DNA from: CBDAMZ01 sp965197375
GTDB lineage: Bacteria; Acidobacteriota; Vicinamibacteria; Vicinamibacterales; UBA8438
Reading direction: 5' to 3'
DNA length: 64,000 nt
Assembly (NCBI GenBank): GCA_965197375.1
Contig: CBDAMZ010000008.1
Span: forward strand, 1 to 64,000
This document shows positions 9,461 through 17,712 of the stretch, in pieces. How positions within the stretch are numbered: the stretch's first letter is position 1; each line of letters begins with the position of its first letter. The position numbers and the translations under genes were made by a program. Under the pieces are notes generated by a model. It saw nothing but the letters and a program-made list of their open reading frames with translations. It did no database searches and was not told the origin of the DNA.

Positions 9461-9488
9461 TTGACCGACTAAAAAGGTCGGATATATA
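9461..9488 (+). promoter_or_regulatory. Sigma-70-type promoter of the porin/FMN/ApbE operon
   Basis: TTGACC (9461-9466) and TATATA (9483-9488) are separated by 16 bases. The start of transcription would lie near 9495, giving a leader of about 285 bases before the porin start at 9781. The promoter is enclosed by the inverted repeats at 9436-9457 and 9503-9517. No experimental support; the assignment rests on match to consensus and position. Confidence 0.55.
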
Positions 9489-9502
9489 GTGCGGCATGAC
9501 AT

Positions 9503-9517
9503 TGAGATTCAATCTCA
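9503..9517. promoter_or_regulatory. 15-bp 7-1-7 palindrome, candidate Fur-family operator
   Basis: TGAGATT-C-AATCTCA is a perfect 7-1-7 palindrome placed just after the predicted transcription start. A further half-site TCTCAA follows at 9525-9530. Fur, Zur and PerR operators have this 7-1-7 architecture, though the arm sequence differs from the classic TGATAAT, so the regulator remains unknown. A repressor bound here would block the promoter. Confidence 0.5.
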
Positions 9518-9530
9518 TTTTAGGTCTCAA

Positions 9531-9780
9531 TGGTAGGTGCCGTGGAGCGGGGCCGCCAGTCTAACCGAACCAAGCCGTGGTCTTGAGGATAGTTGGTACG
9601 AAACAGATCCACCAGGTGCGGCCACACCGAGCGGGCCCGCTGGACGCTCGCTCGAAGATCCCTTAGGTGCGGCTGCGTGAGGGTTCGGCGCGCCCAGCGG
9701 CTCCCTATTTGATTGTAGGAGCCGGCGTTGTGGCGCGCAACCCTGGCCTCTGAGTGTGGCTTGTAATTCAGGGAGGTGCG
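9531..9780 (+). other. Long untranslated leader of the porin operon
   Basis: About 250 bases between the operator cluster and the porin start hold no convincing coding frame on either strand. I see no known riboswitch or T-box pattern by eye. The last bases include AGGGAGGTGCG, a strong ribosome binding site for the ATG at 9781. Confidence 0.4.
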
Positions 9781-11178
9781 ATGGTGTCGGTCGCTCGATT
9801 TGGGGTCGCGTTCGTCACCGCCGCAGCCCTGTGCGGGCCCGGCGAGCTTCTCGCCTCGTCGGTCCTTCCTGTCGCTGGCCAGGCGCCCAAGGAGCAAACC
9901 CCGACGTCGGCCGACGCTCAGCGGGGGCGCGCGCCGGATGGACCGGGCACTGTGGCGAAGACGGATAACGACGAGGACCAGCAGCGGGTCGATCTCCAGG
10001 AGTTGCGGCGGCGCCTCGACGTGCTGGCGGAGGAAGTCGAGCGACTCAGGAGCGGCGAGCCGGAGATCGAGCCGACTGTCAATGACGCTCGCGCGCTCGG
10101 GTTAGCGCCCTCGGCAGCCGCCACCTATCGGCGCTCTCAAGGCGTCTCGATCGCTGGCTACGGCGAGATGCTCTACGAGAATTTCGCCGAGGAAGACGAA
10201 CGTGGCAGACCGGTATCGAGGGGTGCGCAACTCGATTTCCTGCGGGCCATCATTTATGCCGGCTATCGGTTCAGCGACGCGTTCGTCTTTAACTCGGAGA
10301 TCGAGTTAGAGCACGCGAACGAGGTCTCGGTAGAGTTCGCCTATGTCGAATATCTCGCAACAGAGAACTTCTCGGCGCGTGCCGGCATGCTCCTGGTTCC
10401 GCTCGGTTTGGTCAATGAGTTCCATGAACCGAACGTCTTTCTTGGCGCCAAGCGTCCCGAAACCGAGCGCCGTATTATCCCCACGACTTGGCGGGAAAAC
10501 GGCGCCGGGGTTGTCGGATCGGCTGGGCGCTTCAGCTATCGTGCCTACGTCATTAACGGTCTCAATGCGCTGGGATTTTCGGCGGAGGGTATCCGCGGCG
10601 GACGGCAGAAGGGCAGCAAGGCGAGGGCTTCTGACCTGGCGTTTGTCGGTCGACTCGACGTGACGCCGATCCCTGGCGTGCTTGTTGGAGGCGGATTTTA
10701 TACTGGGGGCTCCGGCCAGCGGCAGGTGATTTCCGCCGGCGACGAGCTCAGCGTGTGGACGACAATCGGCGAATTTCACGGCCAGGCGCAGATTCGCGGG
10801 TTCGATGTCAGGAGCTTGTACGCGCGCGCCACGATTGGCAATGCTGCCGAACTCAATCAGCAGCTCGGCCTGAGCGGGGTCAAGGGAATCGCCTCGTCGA
10901 TGGCGGGTGGTTACCTGCAGATTGGTTACGACCTGCTGTCGCAGGTAATGCTCGACACTAGCGTCATGCCGTTTTACCGATTCGAGCGGGTCAACACCCA
11001 GGCCACGATGCCCGAGGGGTTCGTACGTGATCTCGCGACCGACGGCACGTTTCACACATTCGGCGTTGAGCTTAAACCAATCCCCAACATCGTCGTTAAG
11101 GCCGACTATCAATGGATGAGTACCGGCGCGGCAGCTAGTCTTAACCAGTTCAATCTAGCGATGGGGTACGCGTTTTGA
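9781..11178 (+). CDS. Outer-membrane porin-like beta-barrel with N-terminal coiled coil
   Basis: A protein of 465 residues from the ATG at 9781, chosen because AGGGAGG sits 4 bases upstream and a signal peptide follows immediately. After the signal come a polar linker, a short coiled coil (LQELRRRLDVLAEEVERL, residues about 75-92), then a long alternating beta pattern that ends in Tyr-Ala-Phe, the aromatic end typical of outer-membrane barrels. It contains a segment NEFHEPNVFLGAKRPETER seen in porins of the phosphate-selective/OprP-like group. Role: an outer-membrane channel. It is the first gene of an operon with FMN-binding, membrane and ApbE proteins, which suggests that it passes a substrate or metal for an electron-transfer system. 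Confidence 0.75.
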   Translation: MVSVARFGVAFVTAAALCGPGELLASSVLPVAGQAPKEQTPTSADAQRGRAPDGPGTVAKTDNDEDQQRVDLQELRRRLDVLAEEVERLRSGEPEIEPTVNDARALGLAPSAAATYRRSQGVSIAGYGEMLYENFAEEDERGRPVSRGAQLDFLRAIIYAGYRFSDAFVFNSEIELEHANEVSVEFAYVEYLATENFSARAGMLLVPLGLVNEFHEPNVFLGAKRPETERRIIPTTWRENGAGVVGSAGRFSYRAYVINGLNALGFSAEGIRGGRQKGSKARASDLAFVGRLDVTPIPGVLVGGGFYTGGSGQRQVISAGDELSVWTTIGEFHGQAQIRGFDVRSLYARATIGNAAELNQQLGLSGVKGIASSMAGGYLQIGYDLLSQVMLDTSVMPFYRFERVNTQATMPEGFVRDLATDGTFHTFGVELKPIPNIVVKADYQWMSTGAAASLNQFNLAMGYAF

Positions 11179-11771
11179 GTAGTCAGGTTTCGGGGTCTCG
11201 GTTCCAGGTTCCTGACGCTCGGATCATTACAAGGGCGGCTAGCGCCTCGGCGTTGCTACTGCTGGTGGCAGAGCTGGGGGCGGCGCAATCGGGGCTCATT
11301 ACGAGGGAGGAAGCACTGGCGGCCGTCTACCCGGAGGCCGAGGTTGGAGTCGAGCGGGTGTTTCTGACGAGCGAGCAGACGCGGCACGCTGCGGATCTCG
11401 CGGGCGTCGAGGTCATAAGTGCGCTAGTGGCCCGCTACGTTGCAACCCGTGCCGGCGCCGTCGTCGGTCGTGCCTACATCGATACCCACGTGGTGCGGAC
11501 GAAGAGAGAAAGCCTGCTGATTTCGCTCGGTGCTGACGGACGGGTTCGGCGCATCGACGTGACCGCATTTCTGGAACCACGCGAGTATCTGGCTCCCGAG
11601 ACTTGGCTGAGTCAGTACGAGGCCCGTGCTCTCGATGACAGTCTGGCGCTCCAGCGTGGAATTCGCCCGATCGCCGGTGCAACGCTAACGACGCGCGCAA
11701 CGAACGACGCCGTTCGCCGCGTGCTGGCAATCGATTTGGTCCTGGAAGACGGCCGGAAGGTAGCACGATGA
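11175..11771 (+). CDS. Periplasmic FMN-binding domain protein (covalent flavin carrier)
   Basis: A 198-residue exported protein: hydrophobic signal segment (residues about 18-36), then an FMN-binding domain. The attachment motif for covalent FMN is visible near the C-terminus as PIAGATLTTRA (canonical pattern [ST]GAT-x-[ST]), in which the threonine of GAT would carry the phosphoester-linked flavin. ApbE, the enzyme that makes this bond, is encoded two genes downstream. The TTG start overlaps the porin stop by 4 bp, and the stop overlaps the next start (ATGA). By family knowledge such proteins relay electrons between membrane cytochromes and extracytoplasmic acceptors. Confidence 0.8.
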   Translation: MSSQVSGSRFQVPDARIITRAASASALLLLVAELGAAQSGLITREEALAAVYPEAEVGVERVFLTSEQTRHAADLAGVEVISALVARYVATRAGAVVGRAYIDTHVVRTKRESLLISLGADGRVRRIDVTAFLEPREYLAPETWLSQYEARALDDSLALQRGIRPIAGATLTTRATNDAVRRVLAIDLVLEDGRKVAR

Positions 11772-12247
11772 CTCTGTGGGAACGGTGGTCGTTCAACGCG
11801 CTCCACGGCGTGGTCACCTTAACCGGGGCTGCCTACTTCTATATGAAGTACTTGCTGGCGACGGATGATCCGTTTGCGGTGATCAATCATCCGTGGCAGC
11901 CGACAATGCTGGCCCTTCATGTGGTTGCCGCTCCGTTTTTTCTCGTGATCTTCGGCGTTGTGCTGCGGTCGCACACCCTGCGAAAAATTGCCTCTCCTGT
12001 CTCGCCCAACCGGCGGACGGGGTGGACCGCGCTCGCTAGCTTTGCATCGATGGCGCTGACTGGCTACTTCCTTCAAGTGGTAGCTGACCCGGTGTGGCAC
12101 CGGGTCCTCGTGTGGGCGCACGTCGTGACGAGCGTGCTGTTCGTCGTCGGATATGGCATCCACCTGGTCATTAGCTGGCGCTTGGAGAAGGCGCCGGCAG
12201 CCGACCCAGAGGCGGAACTCACGCAACCGGCACGCCTGTCACTATGA
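11768..12247 (+). CDS. Four-helix membrane protein with helix histidines, cytochrome b-like
   Basis: A 159-residue inner-membrane protein with four hydrophobic helices. Histidines lie inside or at the ends of the helices (ALHGVV, LALHVVAA, VWAHVVTS, GYGIHLV), plus one in RSHTLR. This pattern fits haem b ligation as in small cytochrome b561/DUF4405-like proteins, although haem binding is inferred. It overlaps the FMN-binding gene before it and apbE after it by 4 bp each, so the three are almost certainly translated together. Proposed role: carry electrons from the quinone pool or cytoplasm to the flavinylated periplasmic partner. Confidence 0.7.
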   Translation: MTLWERWSFNALHGVVTLTGAAYFYMKYLLATDDPFAVINHPWQPTMLALHVVAAPFFLVIFGVVLRSHTLRKIASPVSPNRRTGWTALASFASMALTGYFLQVVADPVWHRVLVWAHVVTSVLFVVGYGIHLVISWRLEKAPAADPEAELTQPARLSL

Positions 12248-13305
12248 GGGCCTGCCTTGGTACGATGGCCGGCTTGCCCCGCGGGCTGCTCGCGTTGCTC
12301 GGCGCACTCGTGATTTCCGCCGGCGCCGCCACCCCTAACGCCCATCACGGTTCGCCCGCATCGAAGTCGGTTCTGGTCGAGCGCGCTGTCTACCTGATGG
12401 GGACACGCGCCACGCTTGTGGCCCATGCCGGCGAACGCACGATGGGCCTGCGCCGCCTCGAGCGGATGGTGCGGATACTGGAACATGCCGAGGTAGAGCT
12501 CAGCACCTGGCGGGACGACAGCCTCCTCAGTGCGCTCAACCGCCAATCGCCGAACATGCCGTGGCACGCCCCGGCGTCGGTGTGCCGGCTGTTCGGCGCG
12601 CTTTTCACGTGGTACCGCGCGACCGACGGGGCCTTCGATCCGGCTGTTGGCTCGCTCATTGATGTTTGGGGCCTGCGGCGGGATGGGCAGCGGCCAACGG
12701 CGCACGCCCTTCAGATGGCCGCAGCTCGCGCCGGGCTGCGGCACGTCGCGTTCGATCCGGAGACGTGTGCCGTTACGCGTCGGGTCGACGTGACGATCGA
12801 CGCGGGCGGATTCGGCAAGGGCGAGGCGCTTCGGCGCGTGGTCCGCGCCGAGCGCACGCAATCCGCGGAAGGCTGGCTGATCGATTTTGGTGGGCAGATT
12901 GTCGTCGCGGGCTCGCCGCCTGCCGGCGGCTGGCCGGTTGCCATTGCGCATCCGGTCTGGCGTGACCAGCCGGTGCTCGAGGTGGTCCTCCGAACGGGTT
13001 CGCTCGCGACAACCGGCAGCTCGGAGCGCAATCTCTACGCCGGACACGACCGCATCGGCCATATCCTCGATCCGCGCACGGCCCGTCCCGTTGCGCGCAG
13101 TAGCTCGGTCACGGTTTGGCGCGACGACGCGCTTGATGCCGACGTGCTGTCGACTGCCCTCTATGTCATGGGAGTGCACCATGGCCTCCGGTGGGCCGAC
13201 GCGCAGGGTGTCGCCGCCTGCTTCATCACCCCGACCGGTGACTCGATATCGCCGGATGTCGAATTTCACGCCACCGCGGCGTTTGACCAACGCTTCCTGA
13301 ATTAG
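12244..13305 (+). CDS. apbE: FAD:protein FMN transferase (ApbE)
   Basis: ApbE transfers FMN from FAD to a threonine of target proteins in the periplasm. The 353-residue protein has a signal peptide, the early VYLMGTRATL strand, the ELSTWRDDSLLSALN segment, DVTIDAGGFGKGEA, and the C-terminal TTGSSERN and HILDPRTARPV motifs of the family. The substrate is very probably the FMN-binding protein encoded two genes upstream. It closes the four-gene operon. Confidence 0.92.
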   Translation: MRACLGTMAGLPRGLLALLGALVISAGAATPNAHHGSPASKSVLVERAVYLMGTRATLVAHAGERTMGLRRLERMVRILEHAEVELSTWRDDSLLSALNRQSPNMPWHAPASVCRLFGALFTWYRATDGAFDPAVGSLIDVWGLRRDGQRPTAHALQMAAARAGLRHVAFDPETCAVTRRVDVTIDAGGFGKGEALRRVVRAERTQSAEGWLIDFGGQIVVAGSPPAGGWPVAIAHPVWRDQPVLEVVLRTGSLATTGSSERNLYAGHDRIGHILDPRTARPVARSSSVTVWRDDALDADVLSTALYVMGVHHGLRWADAQGVAACFITPTGDSISPDVEFHATAAFDQRFLN

Positions 13306-13476
13306 AACGTCCAGTCACGCCTCCCGCAGGTGTCCAGGCACGTGCGTGCGGAGGAGACTGAAAATGAGTGACCGATAGGCAGTGCGAAGCTATTGCACCG
13401 AGTATGTCGCGGGCGCCACTCCGTATCGCCTCCACGACACGGCGCCCGACGGAGAGCGGTTCATTGCCGCAGCCCA

Positions 13477-14217
13477 TCAGTCCGTGATCGCAAAGCGACG
13501 GTGCAGGTTGAGAATACGGTCGTCGACGGCGGGATGAGTGGAGAGGTAGGAGCCCGGCCCCACGTGATCCGGCGTCTGGTCAAGCCCACGCAAACGTTGG
13601 AGTAAGCTGATCGCGCCGGCCGGGTCAAATCCGGCTGCGCGCATAAGCAGCGCGCCAAGCGCGTCGGCTTCGAATTCCTGCTCCCGTGAATGAGCGCGTT
13701 CCAGCCACTGGAGGCCGACCTTCCGAATCCACGCCGCGAGCGTGCCTCTGCCTGGGGAAGCAAGCGTTGCCGCTGACAGGGTTGTCTGCCTCAGCATTCG
13801 GTTGATGGCATGGCGCCGGATCACATGGGCCATCTCGTGGGCGAGCACGAAGGCTATTTCGTTCCGGTTGCAGTTACACAGGTCCATGAGTGGTCGCGTC
13901 ACGAAGATGAATCCGCCTGGGAGGGCGAAGGCCGTCGGATGATCCTCAACCACGGCGGTCACGCGAAAACGGTGAAGCTTGTTGCGTACCGACTGCGCGA
14001 GTTGATGTCCGATTGCGTCAAGGAATGCCTGGATGTCTGCATCCGTGTCGCACGGCACCTGTTGGTGAATGACTGCCGCCATGTTCCGTCCGACGTCGTA
14101 CTCCGCCCGAGTGGCGTCGGCTTCACTTCCCGCCACCGCGTTCCACATCCACTTAGTTTTGAGGAACTTTTGGCCAACCGTCCGGCCGAATCGGTAGAAG
14201 CCGTTTTCTGCCACCAC
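13477..14217 (-). CDS. M48-family zinc metalloprotease
   Basis: The zinc site HEMAHVIRRH (HExxH) is near residue 125, and a downstream EFEADALGALLM supplies the third ligand. The protein is 246 residues, like short periplasmic BepA/LoiP-type peptidases, though no clear signal peptide can be seen at the GTG start; a hydrophobic N-terminus may lie in a missed upstream start. The ending AVDDRILNLHRRF is also typical. Likely role: quality control of envelope proteins. It is convergent with apbE. Confidence 0.8.
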   Translation of the reverse strand: MVAENGFYRFGRTVGQKFLKTKWMWNAVAGSEADATRAEYDVGRNMAAVIHQQVPCDTDADIQAFLDAIGHQLAQSVRNKLHRFRVTAVVEDHPTAFALPGGFIFVTRPLMDLCNCNRNEIAFVLAHEMAHVIRRHAINRMLRQTTLSAATLASPGRGTLAAWIRKVGLQWLERAHSREQEFEADALGALLMRAAGFDPAGAISLLQRLRGLDQTPDHVGPGSYLSTHPAVDDRILNLHRRFAITD

Positions 14218-14515
14218 GACAAGTGTATCGCGCTGCCGCGGACGCCGTCCGTTTTGCTTCTTTGCCAGACCGACTAAGCACTGTCCTGGTGTAGCTCACC
14301 CGAAGCGCTCCCGCTGCCGTCACTCATAGCCGTCCACTGACTCCGAACGCCAGTGGGGCATGGCGTACAGCAACGCGCTGATCCCGATGGTGTAGCTGTT
14401 AGGCGAGGAGCGCATGGAAAGCTCAGGGGTCCCCACCTTTCGGACGTCGAGATCCCGCTCGTGCGTCACCAAAAACTAACATTGAAAATCTGTGGGATCT
14501 CCCAGGGTTGCGGTG
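14218..14515. other. Intergenic stretch without a recognisable gene
   Basis: About 300 bases between the M48 protease gene and the end of nhaC. A small hairpin CGGAC-GCC-GTCCG followed by TTTT begins near 14238, but no plus-strand gene ends nearby for it to terminate. Nothing else convincing is seen on either strand. Confidence 0.4.
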
Positions 14516-16000
14516 TCAGGATGCAGTACTCTCGCCCTCGGACTGAGGGGCAGGCGCGGGGGCGATTGCGATGTTCGCAAACCCATAAATGGCGGCTACG
14601 AATGGGCTGAGTAGGTTGAAGAAGGTAAAGGGGGCGTAGGTGAGCGTCGAGATCCCAAGCGTCTGAGACATGAACGCGCCACATGTATTCCAGGGGACAA
14701 GGACCGACGTTAGCGTGCCGGCGTCCTCGAGCGTGCGCGAGAGGTTCTTCGAATCAAGCTGCCGTCGCTCGTACTCGCTGCGGAACATCCGCCCCGGCAG
14801 CACGATGGCGATGTATTGATCGGACGCCAAGATGTTTATACTGACCGACGTCACCAGCGTTGCCGAGATGAGGCTGCCGGTGCCACGGACGAAGCTCAGA
14901 ATGCGTCGAGCGATCGCTTGCAGCATCCCGGTTGTTTCCATGACTGCCCCGAACATCATCGCGGTCATGATGAGCCACACGGTCATGAGCATGCTGGCCA
15001 TGCCGCCGCGGGAAAGCAGGTCGTCGAGCAGCACATTGCCTGACTCGAGCGTGTAGCCGCCATAGAGCGCCTGCCAGACACCCTTGACCAGGGCGACCGC
15101 CTCCGGGAGGTTGGTCTCACCGACGTAGCGGAGTACTGCCTCTCGCTGAAACGCGACTGCGAACAATCCGCCCACGAGTGATCCGATAAGCAGGGCCGGA
15201 AATGCCGGTACTTTTCGAATGACCAGTGTGAGGACGAGCACGACGGGGATCAGCAGATGCGGCCCGATCACGAACGTGCTCTCAAGGACCTGGAGCACTT
15301 CGTCGAGCTCATCCGTGCTGTCGGGCGTTGCCACGAACCATCCAGCCAGCGTGAACAGGACCAGCGAGATGATAAGGCTCGGCATTGTGGTCCAGACCAT
15401 GTGGCGGATGTGCACGAACAGTTCCGTTCCCGTCACGGCCGGCGCGAGATTTGTTGTATCGGAGAGCGGCGACATCTTGTCGCCGAAGTAGGCGCCGGAA
15501 ATGATGGCACCCGCGGCCAGACCCAGATTGAGATCTTGTGCTGTTGCGATCCCGATTAAGGCGATCCCGATCGTGCCGGCCGTGGTCCAGGAGCTGCCGG
15601 TGGCGAGCGCCACGACGGCACAAATTACGCAGGCTGCGGTGTAGAAGATTGACGGGGTGAGCAGCGAGAGGCCGTAGTAGATCATCGTCGGCACGACACC
15701 TGCGAGGATCCACGTGCCGATCACCGACCCGACAACCAGTAGGATGAGGATCGCGCCCATCGACACGGAAATCCCTCGGCTGATTCCCGCCTCGAGGTCC
15801 TTCCACCGGTGTCCGTTGACGAGCCCGATCACGCTCGCGACGCCGGTGCAGAGGATGAGCGCAATCTGGTTTGGACCAAACGACGACCCGTCACCAAAGA
15901 GGTAGACAGACGAGCCGAGCAGGCCGATCAGCAGTGCGACGGGCACGAGCGCTTGCCCGAGCGGCGGCTCTCGGCGCGGCGGCTGGTTGGCGTTGTGCAT
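14516..16000 (-). CDS. nhaC: NhaC-family Na+/H+ antiporter
   Basis: A polytopic inner-membrane protein of about 494 residues from the ATG at 16000, which is preceded by CCGGAG at 7 bases; the frame remains open to 16123, but that part has no membrane or family features. It has the NhaC hallmark region ATGSSWTTAGTIGIALIGI and the AYFGDKMSPLSDTTNLAP segment, plus SVSINILASDQYIAIVLPG. It exchanges Na+ for protons, possibly coupled to a carboxylate in related members. It stands alone between intergenic gaps. Confidence 0.88.
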   Translation of the reverse strand: MHNANQPPRREPPLGQALVPVALLIGLLGSSVYLFGDGSSFGPNQIALILCTGVASVIGLVNGHRWKDLEAGISRGISVSMGAILILLVVGSVIGTWILAGVVPTMIYYGLSLLTPSIFYTAACVICAVVALATGSSWTTAGTIGIALIGIATAQDLNLGLAAGAIISGAYFGDKMSPLSDTTNLAPAVTGTELFVHIRHMVWTTMPSLIISLVLFTLAGWFVATPDSTDELDEVLQVLESTFVIGPHLLIPVVLVLTLVIRKVPAFPALLIGSLVGGLFAVAFQREAVLRYVGETNLPEAVALVKGVWQALYGGYTLESGNVLLDDLLSRGGMASMLMTVWLIMTAMMFGAVMETTGMLQAIARRILSFVRGTGSLISATLVTSVSINILASDQYIAIVLPGRMFRSEYERRQLDSKNLSRTLEDAGTLTSVLVPWNTCGAFMSQTLGISTLTYAPFTFFNLLSPFVAAIYGFANIAIAPAPAPQSEGESTAS

Positions 16001-16259
16001 CGGGCGCTCCGGGTGGAGCTTACCTTGATCCTCTTTTCGTTTGAAGGCGATTCCCTGTGCTACTTCGCGCTCGGCGCGAAAAAGAGCTGCGACGCCCCGC
16101 CTGCAATCATCGAGATACCCCACCCGCCAATCTAATGTATGGATACGAGCGCATCACGAAAGATGCAAGCGAGCCACTGTAGATTTCACATCTGCCTCTT
16201 GTTATGCTGTGCGACGGTGGTTCGTTTAAATCGCCGGTGGAAGACCGGTTGGGCTGCTG

Positions 16260-16691
16260 GTGGTGATTGAAAGCATCGAGAAGATCGAGAAGGCACACTC
16301 TGAATGGCGGACTCTCCTGCCCGACGATACCTGTGCGGCGTTGTTCGAGGAGGCGACCGAGCCGCCGGGTTCTAGCCCGCTGAATCAAGAGAAGCGGGAG
16401 GGCACATTCGTCTGCGCGGCGTGTCACCTACCGCTGTTCGAGTCTGGTGCCAAGTACGAGAGCGGAACGGGGTGGCCCAGTTTCTATGGGCCGATTTCAG
16501 GCCGCGTGGCCACCAAGACCGACTCCAAGCTTATCCTGCCGCGGACCGAGTATCATTGTGTTCGTTGCGGTGGGCACCAGGGGCACGTGTTCAAGGATGG
16601 ACCCCAGCCCACTGGGCAGCGCTGGTGCAACAACGGCGTTGCCCTCCGGTTCGTTCCCGCCGGTGAGACCCTACCAGACTTGCGGACCTGA
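16260..16691 (+). CDS. msrB: Peptide-methionine (R)-S-oxide reductase
   Basis: MsrB repairs methionine-R-sulfoxide in proteins. The 143-residue protein has two CxxC zinc pairs (CAAC near residue 52, CVRC near 101), the GTGWPSFYGPI substrate motif, HCVRCGGHQGHVFKDGP and the catalytic cysteine in RWCNNGVALRF, a variant of the usual RYCxNS. No signal peptide, so cytoplasmic. The GTG start is one of two adjacent GTG codons with a weak ribosome binding site. Confidence 0.92.
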   Translation: MVIESIEKIEKAHSEWRTLLPDDTCAALFEEATEPPGSSPLNQEKREGTFVCAACHLPLFESGAKYESGTGWPSFYGPISGRVATKTDSKLILPRTEYHCVRCGGHQGHVFKDGPQPTGQRWCNNGVALRFVPAGETLPDLRT

Positions 16692-17031
16692 GTGCCCAGC
16701 TTCCTCTAGGGAGAAGGTCAATCTAGAGCCTGAGTGTCGGTAGGCGGGGAGCATCCAGCGTGACGAACAAGTAGTCGAACACGGCTAACTTCACAATCAC
16801 CACTGTTAACACTACCTTTCATGACTGCGACGCCGTGCTGAGGGCTAGCTAAGGGAAACCGTATCCGGCTACTTGCAAGGTGCGAGGAAGGAAAACACCT
16901 GGAGCATTTGACTAACGCGGCAGGGCTGGATGTATCGGTGGCCGAATGCGACCTTAGTCCATGGAAATTAACACTAAATCGCATTGGGGTGGAGCGCCAC
17001 TGAGTGATGCGAAGTCGTGGAGGGGGAGACA
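16692..17031. other. Intergenic stretch with one copy of a short diverged repeat
   Basis: About 340 bases between msrB and the broken cyclase gene. Frames on both strands are short and look non-coding. The only structure noted is the TTTGAC-to-GGCCGAATGC segment at 16907-16949, which has a related copy at 19755. Confidence 0.4.
16907..16949 (+). repeat. Diverged ~40-bp repeat, copy A
   Basis: Begins TTTGAC and ends with ATCGGTGGCCGAATGC. The partner at 19755-19792 shares TTTGAC-y-A-r-CG-s-GGC at the left and ATCGG-y-GGCCGAATGC at the right, with a 5-base length difference between the two blocks. Both copies precede a plus-strand gene. Homology is visible by eye; function unknown. Confidence 0.4.
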
Positions 17032-17071
17032 ATGAGTGTCTTTGTGAAGCTGGGGGCTTGGCTGTTGGCGT

Positions 17072-17548
17072 GTGGTTCGGTGGGTGGTCGCGTTGGTGGC
17101 TGGGTTCTTGACCGGTGCCGTCCAGACGCAAGACCACCAGACTCTCGCAACGGAGGCGGATTTCCGCCGAGCCATGAATGAGCTCACCAACTGGGGTCGC
17201 TGGGGTAGCGACGACGAACTCGGCGCCGCGAACTTCATCACGCCGGCTACACGGAAGGCGGCAGCGGCGCTGGTGACGGAAGGTGCCAGAAGGAGCGGGG
17301 GGGGTTCGTTCATCGGCCACGATATGTGGAACGATGTGTTCCCGCATGAATTTTCGTCGGCTGAGCGGCTCCCGTTGCATCGACTGGCCCTCGTGGCGCT
17401 AGGGGTCGGGATCTTCGACAACCTCGATTTCGAGCGGGTGGCCGAGCTGGCCGAACGGCTCAACCGGTACGCGTTCTTGTTTACGGCGGCACCGCTCCGG
17501 ATCGAGCAGGGCATGGGGTCGCCCATTAATCCGATCGCGACCTTTTAG
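17072..17548 (+). pseudogene. Cyclase-family protein remnant with the catalytic middle deleted
   Basis: The first 65-70 residues match the N-terminus of secreted cyclase-family hydrolases (NWGRWGSDDELGAANFITP), and the last 75 residues match their C-terminus (LPLHRLALVALGVGIFDN, then FLFTAAPLRIEQGMGSP). The roughly 150 residues that should lie between, including the metal motif HxGTHxD, are absent; the join is near 17300 at a run of eight G. The N-terminal signal peptide also seems shifted: an ATG at 17032 opens a signal-like start in another frame, and only a GTG at 17072 fits the main frame. Almost certainly inactive. The joined frame remains open, so a 158-residue product could still be made. 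Confidence 0.7.
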
Positions 17549-17712
17549 TTCGGTGGGACGATCATGGTGTTGCGCTTGTCCTACGGCTCTGGTGTTCGTC
17601 TTGCCCCAAGCCCCCCGCGCTTAGGACATAATAAACGTGTCCGCTTAGGGCCTCGCCGTTGCGGGTCGCGCTGCGGCCCCCCCCTGCTTTATCCACTGAA
17701 GGGAGCTGGATC

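Noticed and set aside
12073..13290. Minus-strand frame of 405 codons
   Set aside because: Antisense shadow of apbE and the membrane protein; Arg/His-rich composition typical of opposite-strand frames in GC-rich DNA.
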